Below are positions 52,385 to 61,151 of a stretch of DNA of 64,000 nucleotides, one piece after another (position 1 is the first letter of the stretch; each line of letters starts with the position of its first letter). The notes beneath the pieces were generated by a model, which saw nothing but the letters and a program-made list of their open reading frames with translations, was not told the DNA's origin and did not search any database. A program made the translations under genes and the position numbers. The DNA comes from Clostridiales bacterium (GTDB lineage: Bacteria > Bacillota > Clostridia > Saccharofermentanales > Saccharofermentanaceae). The stretch is taken from the NCBI GenBank assembly GCA_017515465.1, contig JAFWFV010000005.1, positions 1-64,000 of the forward strand. Direction: 5' to 3'.

Positions 52385-53211
52385 CAGAACCACGACCTGA
52401 TGAGTTCGATCTCTTTTTTGTATCCGGGATCCTCGTTGGGAGTCTCCAGTATAAAGGGCTTGCCCTGCAGGAGCGGATGAGTGACTATGCGTCGGATCGC
52501 TTCCTCACCGAGAAAGCCTCCCCCTATTACCTCATGCCTGTCCTTATGGCTGTCCCTGTCATTCTTGCTGTCGTTCAGGTGTACGGCATAGAGCCTGTCC
52601 AGTCCTATGACACTGTCAAACTCCTTCAGGACACCGTCTATATCACTAACGTTATCGTAGCCGCCGTCCCATGTGTGACATGTATCAAAGCATACGCCGA
52701 TCTTGTCCTTGAGCTCAACCAGGTCTATTATCCGGGCGATCTCCTCAAAGGTCTTTCCCACCTCTGATCCCTTGCCTGCCATTGTCTCCAGCAGGACGGT
52801 GGTATCGTGTTCGGGCCTGAGCGCACTGTTGATCGCATCAGCGATCATGGGAATGGCAGCATCCGTTCCCTGACCCACGTGTGAGCCGGGATGGAAATTA
52901 TAGTAATTGCCCGGTACATACTGCATCCTGTCCAGATCATCTGAGAGCATTTCCCAAGAGAACTTTCTGACGCTCTCCTTTTCCGCACACACATTCATGG
53001 TATAAGGGGCATGTGCCACGAGCCTGCCGAAATTGTTTTCCTTCATGAAGGTGACTAATGCCTTTGCATCCTCAGGATCGATCTCCTTTGCTGATCCCCC
53101 TCTGGGATTCCTGGTAAAGAATGCGAAAGTATCCGCGCCCAGTTCCACGGCATGCTTTCCCATGGCCAGAAAGCCTCCCGAACTCGACAGATGACAACCG
53201 ATATTGATCAT
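52384..53211 (-). CDS. nfo: Endonuclease IV (AP endonuclease)
   Basis: A 275-residue zinc-dependent AP endonuclease of base excision repair. Metal ligands appear in order: HAPYTMN, NFHPGSHVGQG, LLETMAGKGSEVG, CFDTCHTWDGGYD, HLNDSKN, DRHEVIGGGFLG and LETPNED. All signature sites are intact. GAGGGG precedes the ATG. Confidence 0.95.
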   Translation of the reverse strand: MINIGCHLSSSGGFLAMGKHAVELGADTFAFFTRNPRGGSAKEIDPEDAKALVTFMKENNFGRLVAHAPYTMNVCAEKESVRKFSWEMLSDDLDRMQYVPGNYYNFHPGSHVGQGTDAAIPMIADAINSALRPEHDTTVLLETMAGKGSEVGKTFEEIARIIDLVELKDKIGVCFDTCHTWDGGYDNVSDIDGVLKEFDSVIGLDRLYAVHLNDSKNDRDSHKDRHEVIGGGFLGEEAIRRIVTHPLLQGKPFILETPNEDPGYKKEIELIRSWF

Positions 53212-53233
53212 GTTTATACCCCTCTAGTAACTA

Positions 53234-54325
53234 TTAATCGAACAGTATGCCCTTCATGCAGATCAGCGGTTCGTTCTTATCGTAATCCCAGGAATGGTAT
53301 GCCCCACCCCTGCAGAACTTTTTGTGTTCGCACTCACCGCATTTTGCGCAGTCATTTGACTTGTCACGCCTGAAGATCTCAAATCTGTTCTCCCAGACGT
53401 CCTTGAACCTGTCCTGTCTGATGTTTCCCTGAATGACGGCGGGATTCCTCTCGATATCCAGGCATGCACCTATGTCGCCGTTGCTCATGATGCTGGCAGT
53501 ATATACGCCTGCGTTGCACAGCCAGTACCACTCCCTGACCTCGACCTCGTAATCCAAGCCCAGATAATGGCTGCATCCGTAGAGTACCGGATATCCGTCC
53601 TTCCGGGCCTGCCTGATGAACTCGAACATCCTCCTGAGGTCATCGTCGGTGCACATCAGTTCGGGCCTGGTAAGAGCCCTGCCGATGGGCTCGAGATTAA
53701 TGACCCTCCAGGAATCGATATCGATCCCCTTCATGATCTCAAAGAGTTCGTCCAGCTCGTTTATGTTCTCATGGTTGATGACTGTTGTTATCTGAACGGA
53801 GGAAAAGGCATTCTCGTCGATCAGGTTCTGGACTCCGCGCATCGCCAGTTCATAACCTCTCTTAAATCCTCTGAGCTTGTCATGGGTATCAGGGAGGCCG
53901 TCTATGGAAACGGAAATTGTCTTCATTCCCGTCTCCGCCAGTTTATGGGCAACTTCCTTCGTGATCAGGGTTGCATTGCTTGTCATGCCCCACTTAAATC
54001 CCAGTTCGTTGGCATAGCTCATTATCTCAAAGAAATCCCTGCGCAGGAGAGGCTCTCCTCCCGTTATGCACAGCAGGATCTTGCTGATGTCGAAATCTTC
54101 CTTGATCTGGTCCAGGATGCGCTTATATTCATCTGTGGTGAGCTCGCCCGGCTGCGGCCTGTCGCAGTTGCTGCCGCAGTGGAAGCAGTGTTCATTACAT
54201 GCTGTGGTCAGTTCAAAGAACAGATGGCGCAGCTGAGGATGACGATACAAGCCCTCGACATATTCCGAGAGCTTTGTCATGTGATCTGTCTTTGCCTGGG
54301 CGATTACCGGATTAACAGGATTCAT
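53234..54325 (-). CDS. Radical SAM/SPASM peptide-modifying enzyme
   Basis: A 363-residue enzyme. The radical SAM cluster motif is CNEHCFHC (Cys43, Cys47, Cys50), followed by LLCITGGEPLLR. The C-terminal SPASM region has cysteines at about 270, 288, 326, 329, 332, 338 and 356, enough for two auxiliary clusters. GRALTRPEL and NGDIGACLDI are typical of peptide maturases. The start overlaps the stop of the VYGP-repeat peptide gene by 4 bases (ATGA), so the two are translationally coupled. The likely role is modification of that peptide, possibly at the repeated Tyr-Gly-Pro sites (inference). Confidence 0.85.
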   Translation of the reverse strand: MNPVNPVIAQAKTDHMTKLSEYVEGLYRHPQLRHLFFELTTACNEHCFHCGSNCDRPQPGELTTDEYKRILDQIKEDFDISKILLCITGGEPLLRRDFFEIMSYANELGFKWGMTSNATLITKEVAHKLAETGMKTISVSIDGLPDTHDKLRGFKRGYELAMRGVQNLIDENAFSSVQITTVINHENINELDELFEIMKGIDIDSWRVINLEPIGRALTRPELMCTDDDLRRMFEFIRQARKDGYPVLYGCSHYLGLDYEVEVREWYWLCNAGVYTASIMSNGDIGACLDIERNPAVIQGNIRQDRFKDVWENRFEIFRRDKSNDCAKCGECEHKKFCRGGAYHSWDYDKNEPLICMKGILFD

Positions 54326-54639
54326 CCCATATCTTCCGGAGGACCGTAAACGTCCTCATTCTCATTCAGATCGACCTTGTGGTCGAAACCGTCCGGAGGA
54401 CCGTAAACGTCTTCGTTCTCATTATCATCAGTCTGGTATGTGATCTCAGGTTTTTCAGTATCCTGCGTTTCTTCAGTAGTTGACGTAGGAGGGGGACCAT
54501 ATACATCTCCATTGATGTTATCGAGGATAGGCGCGGGTCCGTACACACATCCGTTTACGTTGCAGCCCAGTGTAAGAGTCGCAGCGATGCCTGCGATCAC
54601 CTTGGCAGCGGTAACACCATTTTTGCTTGGTTTCTTCAT
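54322..54639 (-). CDS. VYGP-repeat peptide, probable RiPP precursor
   Basis: A 105-residue peptide with a positively charged start, a hydrophobic stretch (about 10-25) ending in LTLGC (Cys26, an imperfect lipobox), then four VYGP motifs at about residues 32, 46, 78 and 97. The last two repeat as NENEDVYGPP, and their DNA is nearly identical too. The remainder is acidic and low in complexity. A short repetitive core after a leader, coupled to a radical SAM/SPASM gene, is the usual layout of a modified peptide. It also recalls the radical SAM-associated putative lipoprotein families. GGGGGTGA precedes the ATG; a GTG at 54645 is an alternative. Confidence 0.75.
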   Translation of the reverse strand: MKKPSKNGVTAAKVIAGIAATLTLGCNVNGCVYGPAPILDNINGDVYGPPPTSTTEETQDTEKPEITYQTDDNENEDVYGPPDGFDHKVDLNENEDVYGPPEDMG

Positions 54640-54708
54640 GATCACTCACCCCCTGACACGCCTATTATAACACAGGTAGAGGAAGCATATAGATATAAAC
54701 TGTCAGCT

Positions 54709-55356
54709 TCAGAAGATCAATCCCTTGATGTCAGTCAGAGTATCCACCCTGGCATAGAGCATCCTGCCCAGTTCTGCATCAGGTTCTGTAAGATCGGGGA
54801 CCATTATGACGTTGCATCCTGCTCCATAGGCGCTCTTCACTCCGTTGGGTGAATCCTCGACTGCAAAGGTCTCTTTGGGATCTAATCCCAGCTCGCTGCA
54901 GGCGAAGGCATAGATGTCGGGTGCGGGCTTGCCGTACTCCACCATGTCGGCGCAGATTATCCTGTCAAAGTAATCCCTGATGCCGATCCTGCCCAGGTGT
55001 TCTTCGGTCCTCCGGAGGCCGTTGGCAGTTGCCATTGCTACCGTGATACCGTTCTCCCTGAGCCATGTTAGGATCTCTATTGCTCCCGGCTTCAGGGGGA
55101 TCCCGTTCTCGGCTATGAGGTCTCTTACGATCTGCTTTCTGACTTCCCTGACGGCATAGTAATCGAAATCATCACCATACCATTTCCTGAACTGTTCAGG
55201 TGCAAAGGGACGTCCCAGCGACCTGAGCTCGAGAGCCATTTCGGGAATCGGTTCATATCCGCATCTCCTGATCGCCTCAGGCCATGCGGTCTGATAGTAT
55301 CTCTCCGTATCGGTTATGGTCCCGTCGAGATCGAAGATGACAGCCTTGATGCTCAT
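54709..55356 (-). CDS. HAD-superfamily phosphatase (beta-phosphoglucomutase-like)
   Basis: A 215-residue subfamily IA HAD hydrolase. Motif I is FDLDGTITD (Asp9, Asp11), motif II lies in MATANG, the Lys is in VEYGKPAPD, and motif IV is VEDSPNG. The helical cap lies at about 15-85. The ATG at 55356 overlaps the queF stop by one base (TAATG). A phosphosugar or nucleotide substrate is likely, but the exact one is not visible. The upstream extension to 55425 lies inside queF. Confidence 0.85.
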   Translation of the reverse strand: MSIKAVIFDLDGTITDTERYYQTAWPEAIRRCGYEPIPEMALELRSLGRPFAPEQFRKWYGDDFDYYAVREVRKQIVRDLIAENGIPLKPGAIEILTWLRENGITVAMATANGLRRTEEHLGRIGIRDYFDRIICADMVEYGKPAPDIYAFACSELGLDPKETFAVEDSPNGVKSAYGAGCNVIMVPDLTEPDAELGRMLYARVDTLTDIKGLIF

Positions 55357-55838
55357 TATCTGTTGTCCACTTTCTCGGGATACATGTCGTGATGGAAGAG
55401 CCTGTCTTCGGCGACCTTCTCCCACTTTGTTCCGGGCTTGCCGTAATTGCAGTAGGGATCTATGGATATTCCTCCGCGGGGAGTGAACTTGCCCCAGACC
55501 TCGATGTATTTGGGATCCATGAGCTTTATCAGATCCTTCATTATGATGTTCACGCAGTCCTCGTGGAAATCACCATGGTTGCGGAATGAAAAGAGATACA
55601 GCTTCAGCGACTTGCTCTCCACCATGCGTTCCGAGGGAACGTATGAGATGGTTATGGCGGCAAAATCAGGCTGCCCGGTGATGGGACACAGGGAAGTGAA
55701 TTCGGGGCAGTTGAACTTGACGAAATAATCGTTATCCGGATGCTTGTTGACAAATGTCTCCAGAACGGACGGATCGTAATCAGAACTGTATGTTGTTCCG
55801 GAATTGCCCAGCAGTGTCAGATCTTCCCTTGCTCTCAT
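55356..55838 (-). CDS. queF: NADPH-dependent 7-cyano-7-deazaguanine reductase QueF
   Basis: A 160-residue enzyme that reduces preQ0 to preQ1 in queuosine synthesis. The catalytic Cys lies in [14 protein letters not shown] and the QueF NADPH-binding motif is [20 protein letters not shown]. The length fits the short, unimodular subfamily. It is 4 bases after the precursor transporter, which supports shared control by the leader RNA. Confidence 0.95.
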   Translation of the reverse strand: MRAREDLTLLGNSGTTYSSDYDPSVLETFVNKHPDNDYFVKFNCPEFTSLCPITGQPDFAAITISYVPSERMVESKSLKLYLFSFRNHGDFHEDCVNIIMKDLIKLMDPKYIEVWGKFTPRGGISIDPYCNYGKPGTKWEKVAEDRLFHHDMYPEKVDNR

Positions 55839-55842
55839 GATA

Positions 55843-56523
55843 TCACCCCTTGATCAGATTGTACCTGATGTCGAAATCGTATGTGTCGATACCTTCCTTC
55901 TTCTTTACCCATTTTACTACAGCATAGGTAACGGGTGTGAACAATACTTCATAACCCACCTTGAACAGGTACTGGAACAGGATCATCTGAAGTACTACGG
56001 AGTTTTCCATAGTGCCCCAGAAAGAGATCAGTATGAACAGAACTGAGTCAAATCCTTCTCCCACCAGCGTGGAAACGATGGTCCTTACCCAGAGGTTCTT
56101 GCCCTTTGTGAGGACCTTGAGTCTGGACAGGATTATGGAATTTGAGAATTCACCGAAGAGGTATCCTGCGAAAGATGCAATTGCAACTCTGGGAGTCGTT
56201 CCCAGGACAGTCTCGAAAGCAGCCTGGTTGTCCCAGAATCCGGGATGGGGAAGCGCAAGTGTGAGTATATACACCATTACCGCAAAAAAGCTGCATGCGA
56301 ATCCCATCCAGATGACTGACCTGGCATTCCTGAATCCGTAGACCTCTGTCAGCACGTCACCGATGATATACGTAACCGGGAACAGGATAACTGCACCCGG
56401 CAGAGTGATGCTGTCTGTTACTGCCCACATCTTGCCTGCGACCAGGTTGGACAGCAGGAGGCATGTAACGAATACGATGCCTATGTACATGAATAATCTT
56501 GATGTTGTCTTCTCGTCCTTCAT
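55843..56523 (-). CDS. Queuosine precursor transporter (YhhQ/DUF165)
   Basis: A 226-residue membrane protein with about six helices. [19 protein letters not shown] is the DUF165 signature near residue 50, and [17 protein letters not shown] follows near 115. The family imports preQ0 or preQ1. AGGAG precedes the ATG, itself just after an intrinsic terminator, so expression is probably set by attenuation. QueF follows in the operon. Confidence 0.9.
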   Translation of the reverse strand: MKDEKTTSRLFMYIGIVFVTCLLLSNLVAGKMWAVTDSITLPGAVILFPVTYIIGDVLTEVYGFRNARSVIWMGFACSFFAVMVYILTLALPHPGFWDNQAAFETVLGTTPRVAIASFAGYLFGEFSNSIILSRLKVLTKGKNLWVRTIVSTLVGEGFDSVLFILISFWGTMENSVVLQMILFQYLFKVGYEVLFTPVTYAVVKWVKKKEGIDTYDFDIRYNLIKG

Positions 56524-56654
56524 AAAAAACTCCTACAAATAAAAAAATGGCTCACAAAACAGGAGCCATATTCAATAATACGCATCAAACAATGACTGTC
56601 CTGGTTTTGTTTATCGACAGGATGGCACAAACGAACTGTCGGCGCCTCAGGCGC
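56524..56654 (-). promoter_or_regulatory. Candidate riboswitch-like leader of the queuosine operon
   Basis: About 130 bases of leader between the predicted start site (about 56654) and the transporter ATG. Elements in plus coordinates: a GCGCC/GGCGC hairpin at 56642-56654; GACAG at 56616-56620, which can pair with CTGTC at 56596-56600 or, alternatively, 56636-56640; and CCTGGTTTTGT at 56600-56610, complementary in RNA, with one bulged base, to the loop of the terminator at 56547-56569. These exclusive pairings look like a switch. The ligand would be preQ1 or preQ0 by context, but I cannot match a known preQ1 class. Confidence 0.55.
56540..56569 (-). terminator. Attenuator terminator upstream of the queuosine transporter gene
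   Basis: ATGGCTC (56547-56553) and GAGCCAT (56563-56569) form a 7-bp stem with a 9-base loop. On the minus strand the stem runs into seven T residues. It ends only 15 bases before the transporter start codon, so it must act as an attenuator of that operon. Confidence 0.8.
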
Positions 56655-56660
56655 AGAGGT

Positions 56661-56689
56661 AATATATCATCCCGAATTCATAACGTCAA
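56661..56689 (-). promoter_or_regulatory. Promoter of the queuosine operon
   Basis: On the minus strand TTGACG (56689-56684) and TATATT (56666-56661) are 17 bases apart, with TG one base before the -10 box. This strong promoter sits about 140 bases upstream of the coding region, which implies a long leader. Confidence 0.75.
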
Positions 56690-56744
56690 TAACCATCCCG
56701 GATATGCTATGATAATAGCGATAATAAAACCGGAGGTCATGAAC

Positions 56745-57938
56745 ATGGCGGAGAGAAGAGTAGGTACAGTTTCCAGAGGTATCAGATGTCCCATCATCAG
56801 ACAGGGTGACGATCTGGCAGATATTGTTACGACATCAGTCCTGGAGGCGGCAGAAGCAGAAGGTTTTGAGATGCGCGACCGTGACGTCATCGCCATCACC
56901 GAATCGATCGTGGCACGTGCACAGGGCAACTACTGCACGGTGGATGACATCGCTTCCGACGTTAAGAAAAAGACAGGCGGCGGAACGGTAGGCGTCATAT
57001 TCCCCATCCTGTCCCGAAACAGGTTCGCCATCTGTCTCAGAGGAATTGCAAAGGGCGTAAGCAAGATCGTCCTCATGCTCTCCTATCCTTCTGACGAAGT
57101 GGGCAACTGCCTCGTAAGCCTGGACAAGATCGACAGCGCAGGTATCAACCCCTACAGCGACGTACTCTCACTGGAAAAGTACCGCGAGCTCTTCGGCGAG
57201 AACAAGCACGAGTTCACAGGCGTTGACTATGTGGCATACTACAGTGATCTGATCAGGGAATGCGGATGCGACGTTGAGATCGTTTTTGCCAACCAGGCCA
57301 GAGCCATCCTCGACTACACCAAGGTAGTCATCAACTGCGACATCCACACCAGGGCCAGGACAAAGAGGATCCTGCTGGCAGCAGGCGCCACATCCGTCCT
57401 CAGCCTCGACGAGATAATGAACGCTTCCGTTAACGGCAGCGGATTTAATGAGAGATACGGCCTCCTGGGTTCCAACAAGGCAACGGAGGACAAGGTCAAG
57501 CTCTTCCCCAACGAATGCAAGGATCTGGTCATCGACATCCAGAGGAGGATCCTGGACAAGACCGGCAAGTGCGTTGAGGTCATGGTATATGGCGACGGCG
57601 CATTCAAGGATCCCCAGGGCAAGATCTGGGAACTGGCTGATCCGGTCGTTTCACCTGCCTTTACTGACGGACTCATCGGTACTCCCAACGAGCTCAAGCT
57701 CAAGTATCTGGCCGACAACGATTTCAAGAACCTGTCAGGCGAAGAACTGAAGAAAGCCATCTCCGATTCCATCCGCGCCAAGGATGCCAACCTGGTAGGC
57801 CAGATGGCCAGCGAGGGCACAACGCCACGTCAGCTCACGGACCTGATCGGCTCCCTCTGCGACCTCACATCAGGATCAGGAGACAAGGGAACTCCCGTTG
57901 TCCTCGTACAGGGTTACTTCGATAACTACACTAACTGA
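56745..57938 (+). CDS. Coenzyme F420:L-glutamate ligase-like (CofE family) protein
   Basis: A 397-residue protein. The N-terminal 250 residues follow the CofE fold: DRDVIAITESIVARAQGN, GVDYVAYYSDLIRE and, later, GTPNELKLKYLAD. CofE adds glutamate to F420-0, but no other F420 genes are visible and Clostridia usually lack F420, so the true substrate is uncertain. GGAGG fits the ATG at 56745 (8-base spacing) better than the one at 56739. A strong terminator follows. Confidence 0.75.
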   Translation: MAERRVGTVSRGIRCPIIRQGDDLADIVTTSVLEAAEAEGFEMRDRDVIAITESIVARAQGNYCTVDDIASDVKKKTGGGTVGVIFPILSRNRFAICLRGIAKGVSKIVLMLSYPSDEVGNCLVSLDKIDSAGINPYSDVLSLEKYRELFGENKHEFTGVDYVAYYSDLIRECGCDVEIVFANQARAILDYTKVVINCDIHTRARTKRILLAAGATSVLSLDEIMNASVNGSGFNERYGLLGSNKATEDKVKLFPNECKDLVIDIQRRILDKTGKCVEVMVYGDGAFKDPQGKIWELADPVVSPAFTDGLIGTPNELKLKYLADNDFKNLSGEELKKAISDSIRAKDANLVGQMASEGTTPRQLTDLIGSLCDLTSGSGDKGTPVVLVQGYFDNYTN

Positions 57939-57963
57939 TCCGCGGGATCATCTATGATTAAAC

Positions 57964-58004
57964 AAAGGGCTGACTCCTTGCCAAGCAAGGAATCAGCCCT
58001 TTTA
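57964..58004. terminator. Bidirectional terminator after the CofE-like gene
   Basis: AAAGGGCTGA and TCAGCCCTTTT, continued by TCCTTG/CAAGGA after one mismatch, form a long stem with a 5-base loop. T runs on both strands let it serve this gene and the convergent DinB-like gene. Confidence 0.92.
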
Positions 58005-58046
58005 GTTTAGAGAGTCGATCCACTTATTCTGAATGATCACACATAT

Positions 58047-58586
58047 TTACAGGCAAACCTGCTGCCCGGTCACCTGACCCTTTCTGTATCTGCCATAGTA
58101 GATACCGTCATCAACATACTGATCCGCCTGTGAGACCCACATCGGGAACTTGCCGGTATTGACGGCTGTCTGGCCGTTGAGCATTCCCGTGTGGAAAGAG
58201 ATGTGGCGGAACTGCCTGAGCACCAGCTCCATCCTGGTAAGCGCACAGTTCTCAGGGCATTCATAGAGCATCTCATCAGTGAGGGAATCCAGATATGCGT
58301 ATGTCTTCTGTTCCACACTGTCCAGATAAGCCAGGAGCTGATCATCTGACAGGACCACCGTGGCGGGCTTGTCGGGATTGTCCAGCCCCTCCTCGTGGAA
58401 CGGGGGCTCATCGTATACGCAGGGATTTATAAACCACTTATCAGCTGAATGAATGGCGTGATATGCCCATCTCCAGCAGGGCGCCCCGCAGCATAGTGCA
58501 TCTCTGTCGTAGGTCTGAAGAGATGTTCTGATATTCATGAAGTTCGGCCTGACCATGTCCTTGATTATCATGCATAGCTCATTCAT
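58047..58586 (-). CDS. DinB-like putative metal-dependent protein
   Basis: A 179-residue four-helix protein. AYHAIHSADKWF near residue 42 and QFRHISFHTGMLNG near residue 125 supply the histidines of a DinB/YfiT-type metal site. Members include thiol-S-transferases and many proteins of unknown function. AGGAGG precedes the ATG. It lies 12 bases after an ABC-2 permease gene and is probably in the same transcript. Confidence 0.75.
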   Translation of the reverse strand: MNELCMIIKDMVRPNFMNIRTSLQTYDRDALCCGAPCWRWAYHAIHSADKWFINPCVYDEPPFHEEGLDNPDKPATVVLSDDQLLAYLDSVEQKTYAYLDSLTDEMLYECPENCALTRMELVLRQFRHISFHTGMLNGQTAVNTGKFPMWVSQADQYVDDGIYYGRYRKGQVTGQQVCL

Positions 58587-58598
58587 TTTCGTATCCTC

Positions 58599-59402
58599 CT
58601 ATGAACCCGTAAAATCGTATCTCCTGACACCCAGCATCCAGAACTTGTAGCTTGCGAAGAAGAACAGGAGTCCGATGAGGGGTGACAGCCATGACAGGAG
58701 CGGAACATTGCCCGGCTCCAGGATCACAAGGCTGGGGTAATATGCTATGAACGCGATCGGGATGATAAATGTGAATATCACCTTGAACACGCCCTGAAAG
58801 ATGCTCGACGGATACTTTGCGAAATCCTTGAACCTGAACATGATGACCATTACGTATCCAGAGCCCTTGAGCCAGAAACATGTGGCTGCCGCGAAGTTCA
58901 TGATGGCGATCATGAACAGGGATGCTGTGAACAGGAACAGTATCAGCTTCAGTATTATCAGAACATTTACTTCCAGTCCGATGTGGATCCAGGCATATAC
59001 TATGGTTCCTATACCGAATGCCAGCTGGCCCAGTCCCTTGACATCGAACACCTCCGACATAAAGTAGAAGAACACGTTGACCGGTCTGAAACAGTACTTG
59101 ATAAAGTCACCTGTCTGGACCATGAAACGCAGGTTCCAGTTGTTGTCGAAGAAGCACTGGACAGGCGTTAATGCCACCAGCGAGAATCCGTACAGGAACA
59201 GCATATGGTAGTAATCCCATCCGTTGATGGTAGGGAAATTATGGAACAGGATCATGAAAGTGATAAAGCCTGCCAGGTTAGTCATTATCATGCCGAATGT
59301 TGAGATGACAAAGTCGGCTCTGTAGCTCATCTTGCTCTTAAGATCCTGGATGAGTATCTTGCGGTAGATACTCAGATAAAACTTAAGTCCTCTCTTTCTC
59401 AT
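58599..59402 (-). CDS. ABC-2 family exporter permease (DUF990-like) B
   Basis: A 267-residue protein with six hydrophobic segments, starting with a Lys/Arg-rich tail (GLKFYLSIYRKILIQDLKSKMSYRADF). The motif NWNLRFMVQTGDFIKYCFRPVN is typical of the DUF990/ABC-2 permease pairs found next to NatA-like ATPases. It is one base from the companion permease gene. The substrate is unknown. Confidence 0.82.
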   Translation of the reverse strand: MRKRGLKFYLSIYRKILIQDLKSKMSYRADFVISTFGMIMTNLAGFITFMILFHNFPTINGWDYYHMLFLYGFSLVALTPVQCFFDNNWNLRFMVQTGDFIKYCFRPVNVFFYFMSEVFDVKGLGQLAFGIGTIVYAWIHIGLEVNVLIILKLILFLFTASLFMIAIMNFAAATCFWLKGSGYVMVIMFRFKDFAKYPSSIFQGVFKVIFTFIIPIAFIAYYPSLVILEPGNVPLLSWLSPLIGLLFFFASYKFWMLGVRRYDFTGS

Positions 59403-59403
59403 A

Positions 59404-60213
59404 TCAGCCTCCGTTCACGGTGATCCTGCGCACCGCGATCTTCCAGAAAATGTTGCCTGCAACCGTTAGTATCACCAGCCATATGAGCTGCAGACCGAAC
59501 AGCTTCAAAAGTCCTTCACATGTGTCTGATCCGCTCTTCTCCAGCAGGATGGACAGCGGGATATCGTATACAGCGCGGAAGGGCAGATACTCTACCACGA
59601 TCCTGGCCTTTTCCGGGAAGAATGCCAGAGGGATCGATGCGCCTGACAGGAGGAGCACGATGGTCTCCTTGACGATGTTGATGCCCCAGGTCGATTCAGT
59701 ATAGAGACAGATCGGGGCAATGAGCATCTCGATGTTGTAATTGATCACCAGTGCAAATACTGTTGCGATTATGAACCACAGCAGGTTCAGTCCCATCCTG
59801 ATCGCTCCGCCGGTTACGATCATTACCACGATGAATGTGGGAATGAAGGTTAATACGAACTGCACCACATGGTTGCCCGTATAGCTCCAGAAAGTGTATT
59901 TCCTGAAGCTCATTGGCTTGAGCAGATCGAGTACTATCTTGCCTGACTGTATCGCTCTGCTCATGTCCCAGACTACGAACATCTCCAGGAAGTTGAACAG
60001 AGCAGTTGCCAGGATGAGATATATCATGGTATCCGAAAAAGTCATGCCGTTGACCACGTCAGTTCCGGAGGAATCGTAGATCGCCTTCCAGAGATAATAT
60101 ACAAGGACCAGATAGATGAGGTTGGCAAACAGGGTGACGAAGATGCCGAGCCTGTAATGCAGCGACTCCATTATCCCGCCTCTGGTGAGAGCCAGTAATC
60201 TTTTGGGGTTCAT
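59404..60213 (-). CDS. ABC-2 family exporter permease (DUF990-like) A
   Basis: A 269-residue protein with six hydrophobic segments. YRLGIFVTLFANLIYLVLVYYLWKAIYDSSG and QSGKIVLDLLKPMSFRKYTFWS match this permease group. Its start overlaps the ATPase gene by 4 bases (ATGA), with GGGAGG upstream. It likely forms a heterodimer with the next permease. Confidence 0.83.
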   Translation of the reverse strand: MNPKRLLALTRGGIMESLHYRLGIFVTLFANLIYLVLVYYLWKAIYDSSGTDVVNGMTFSDTMIYLILATALFNFLEMFVVWDMSRAIQSGKIVLDLLKPMSFRKYTFWSYTGNHVVQFVLTFIPTFIVVMIVTGGAIRMGLNLLWFIIATVFALVINYNIEMLIAPICLYTESTWGINIVKETIVLLLSGASIPLAFFPEKARIVVEYLPFRAVYDIPLSILLEKSGSDTCEGLLKLFGLQLIWLVILTVAGNIFWKIAVRRITVNGG

Positions 60214-61151
60214 CTTGTGCCTCCCTCGTATATCTTCTTGATGACATCCTCTGTTGAGATCTCCAGGATCTTGATGTCTGTTATCTTCTTTTCCTTCTGC
60301 TTTTCCATGATGACGTCCATAACGTCTGTCGTCTTCTCATCGATCAGCATCTCTTCCCAGGTGTTGTCTGCCAGCTTGAGCTTCAATGTGCGGTAGGATC
60401 CGAAATAGCTCTTCAGATGTTCAATGTCGTTATCGTAGATCTTCTGGCCGTGGTCTATTATTACGATCCTCCTGCAGAGAGCATCAACGTCACCCATGTC
60501 GTGGGTGGTCAGTATTACGGTAGTGTTCTTTTCCTTATTGAGACCCCTGATCAGTGCACGGATCTTGTCCTTCATGGACACGTCGAGACCGATGGTAGGC
60601 TCATCCAGGAATACGATTGCGGGGTTATGCAGGAACGCCGCCAGGATATCGCTTAATGTCCTCTGACCCAGTGACATCTGTCTTACGGGCTTGTGCAGGA
60701 TCGGCTCGATGTCCACCAGCGAGCGGTAGAGCTCTATCATCTCCTCATAGTCCTTCTGGGGAACCATGTACAGATCCCTGAGGAGCTTAAAGGATTCAAT
60801 GAGAGGCAGCGACCACCACAGCTGGCTCCTCTGACCGAAGACTACACCGATGTTCTCGCAGTTCTGTGTCCTGTTTCTGTAGGGTTCCTTGCCATTTACC
60901 AGGATCTCGCCGGATGTGGGTTCCAGAACTCCCGTCATCATCTTGATGGTCGTGGATTTGCCCGCACCGTTAGGTCCCAGGTATCCGATGATCTCCCCTC
61001 TTTCAACTGTCATCGATACATCCTTTACCGCGCTTACAGTCTTGTAATCACGGGAGAAAAGGTCCTTGATGCTTCCCTTCAGACCCTCATGCCTGTTAAG
61101 GACTTTGAAATCCTTGCAGACGTTATTCATGATCAATGCTTCATTACCCAT
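60210..61151 (-). CDS. ABC exporter ATP-binding protein (NatA-like)
   Basis: A 313-residue ATPase: Walker A GPNGAGKST, the GQRSQLWWSLP Q-loop that is characteristic of this DUF990-linked group, signature MSLGQRTLSDI and Walker B IVFLDEPTIGLD. The C-terminal 75 residues are an extra regulatory domain. AAAGGAGA fits the ATG at 61151; the ATG at 61157 would lie too close to it. The gene leads the exporter operon and diverges from the AraC regulator. Confidence 0.88.
   Translation of the reverse strand: MGNEALIMNNVCKDFKVLNRHEGLKGSIKDLFSRDYKTVSAVKDVSMTVERGEIIGYLGPNGAGKSTTIKMMTGVLEPTSGEILVNGKEPYRNRTQNCENIGVVFGQRSQLWWSLPLIESFKLLRDLYMVPQKDYEEMIELYRSLVDIEPILHKPVRQMSLGQRTLSDILAAFLHNPAIVFLDEPTIGLDVSMKDKIRALIRGLNKEKNTTVILTTHDMGDVDALCRRIVIIDHGQKIYDNDIEHLKSYFGSYRTLKLKLADNTWEEMLIDEKTTDVMDVIMEKQKEKKITDIKILEISTEDVIKKIYEGGTR

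Noticed and set aside
56524-56654. Assignment of the queuosine leader to preQ1-I, -II or -III
   Set aside because: The preQ1-I tail is not seen and I cannot verify the other consensus sequences by eye, so only a candidate leader is claimed.
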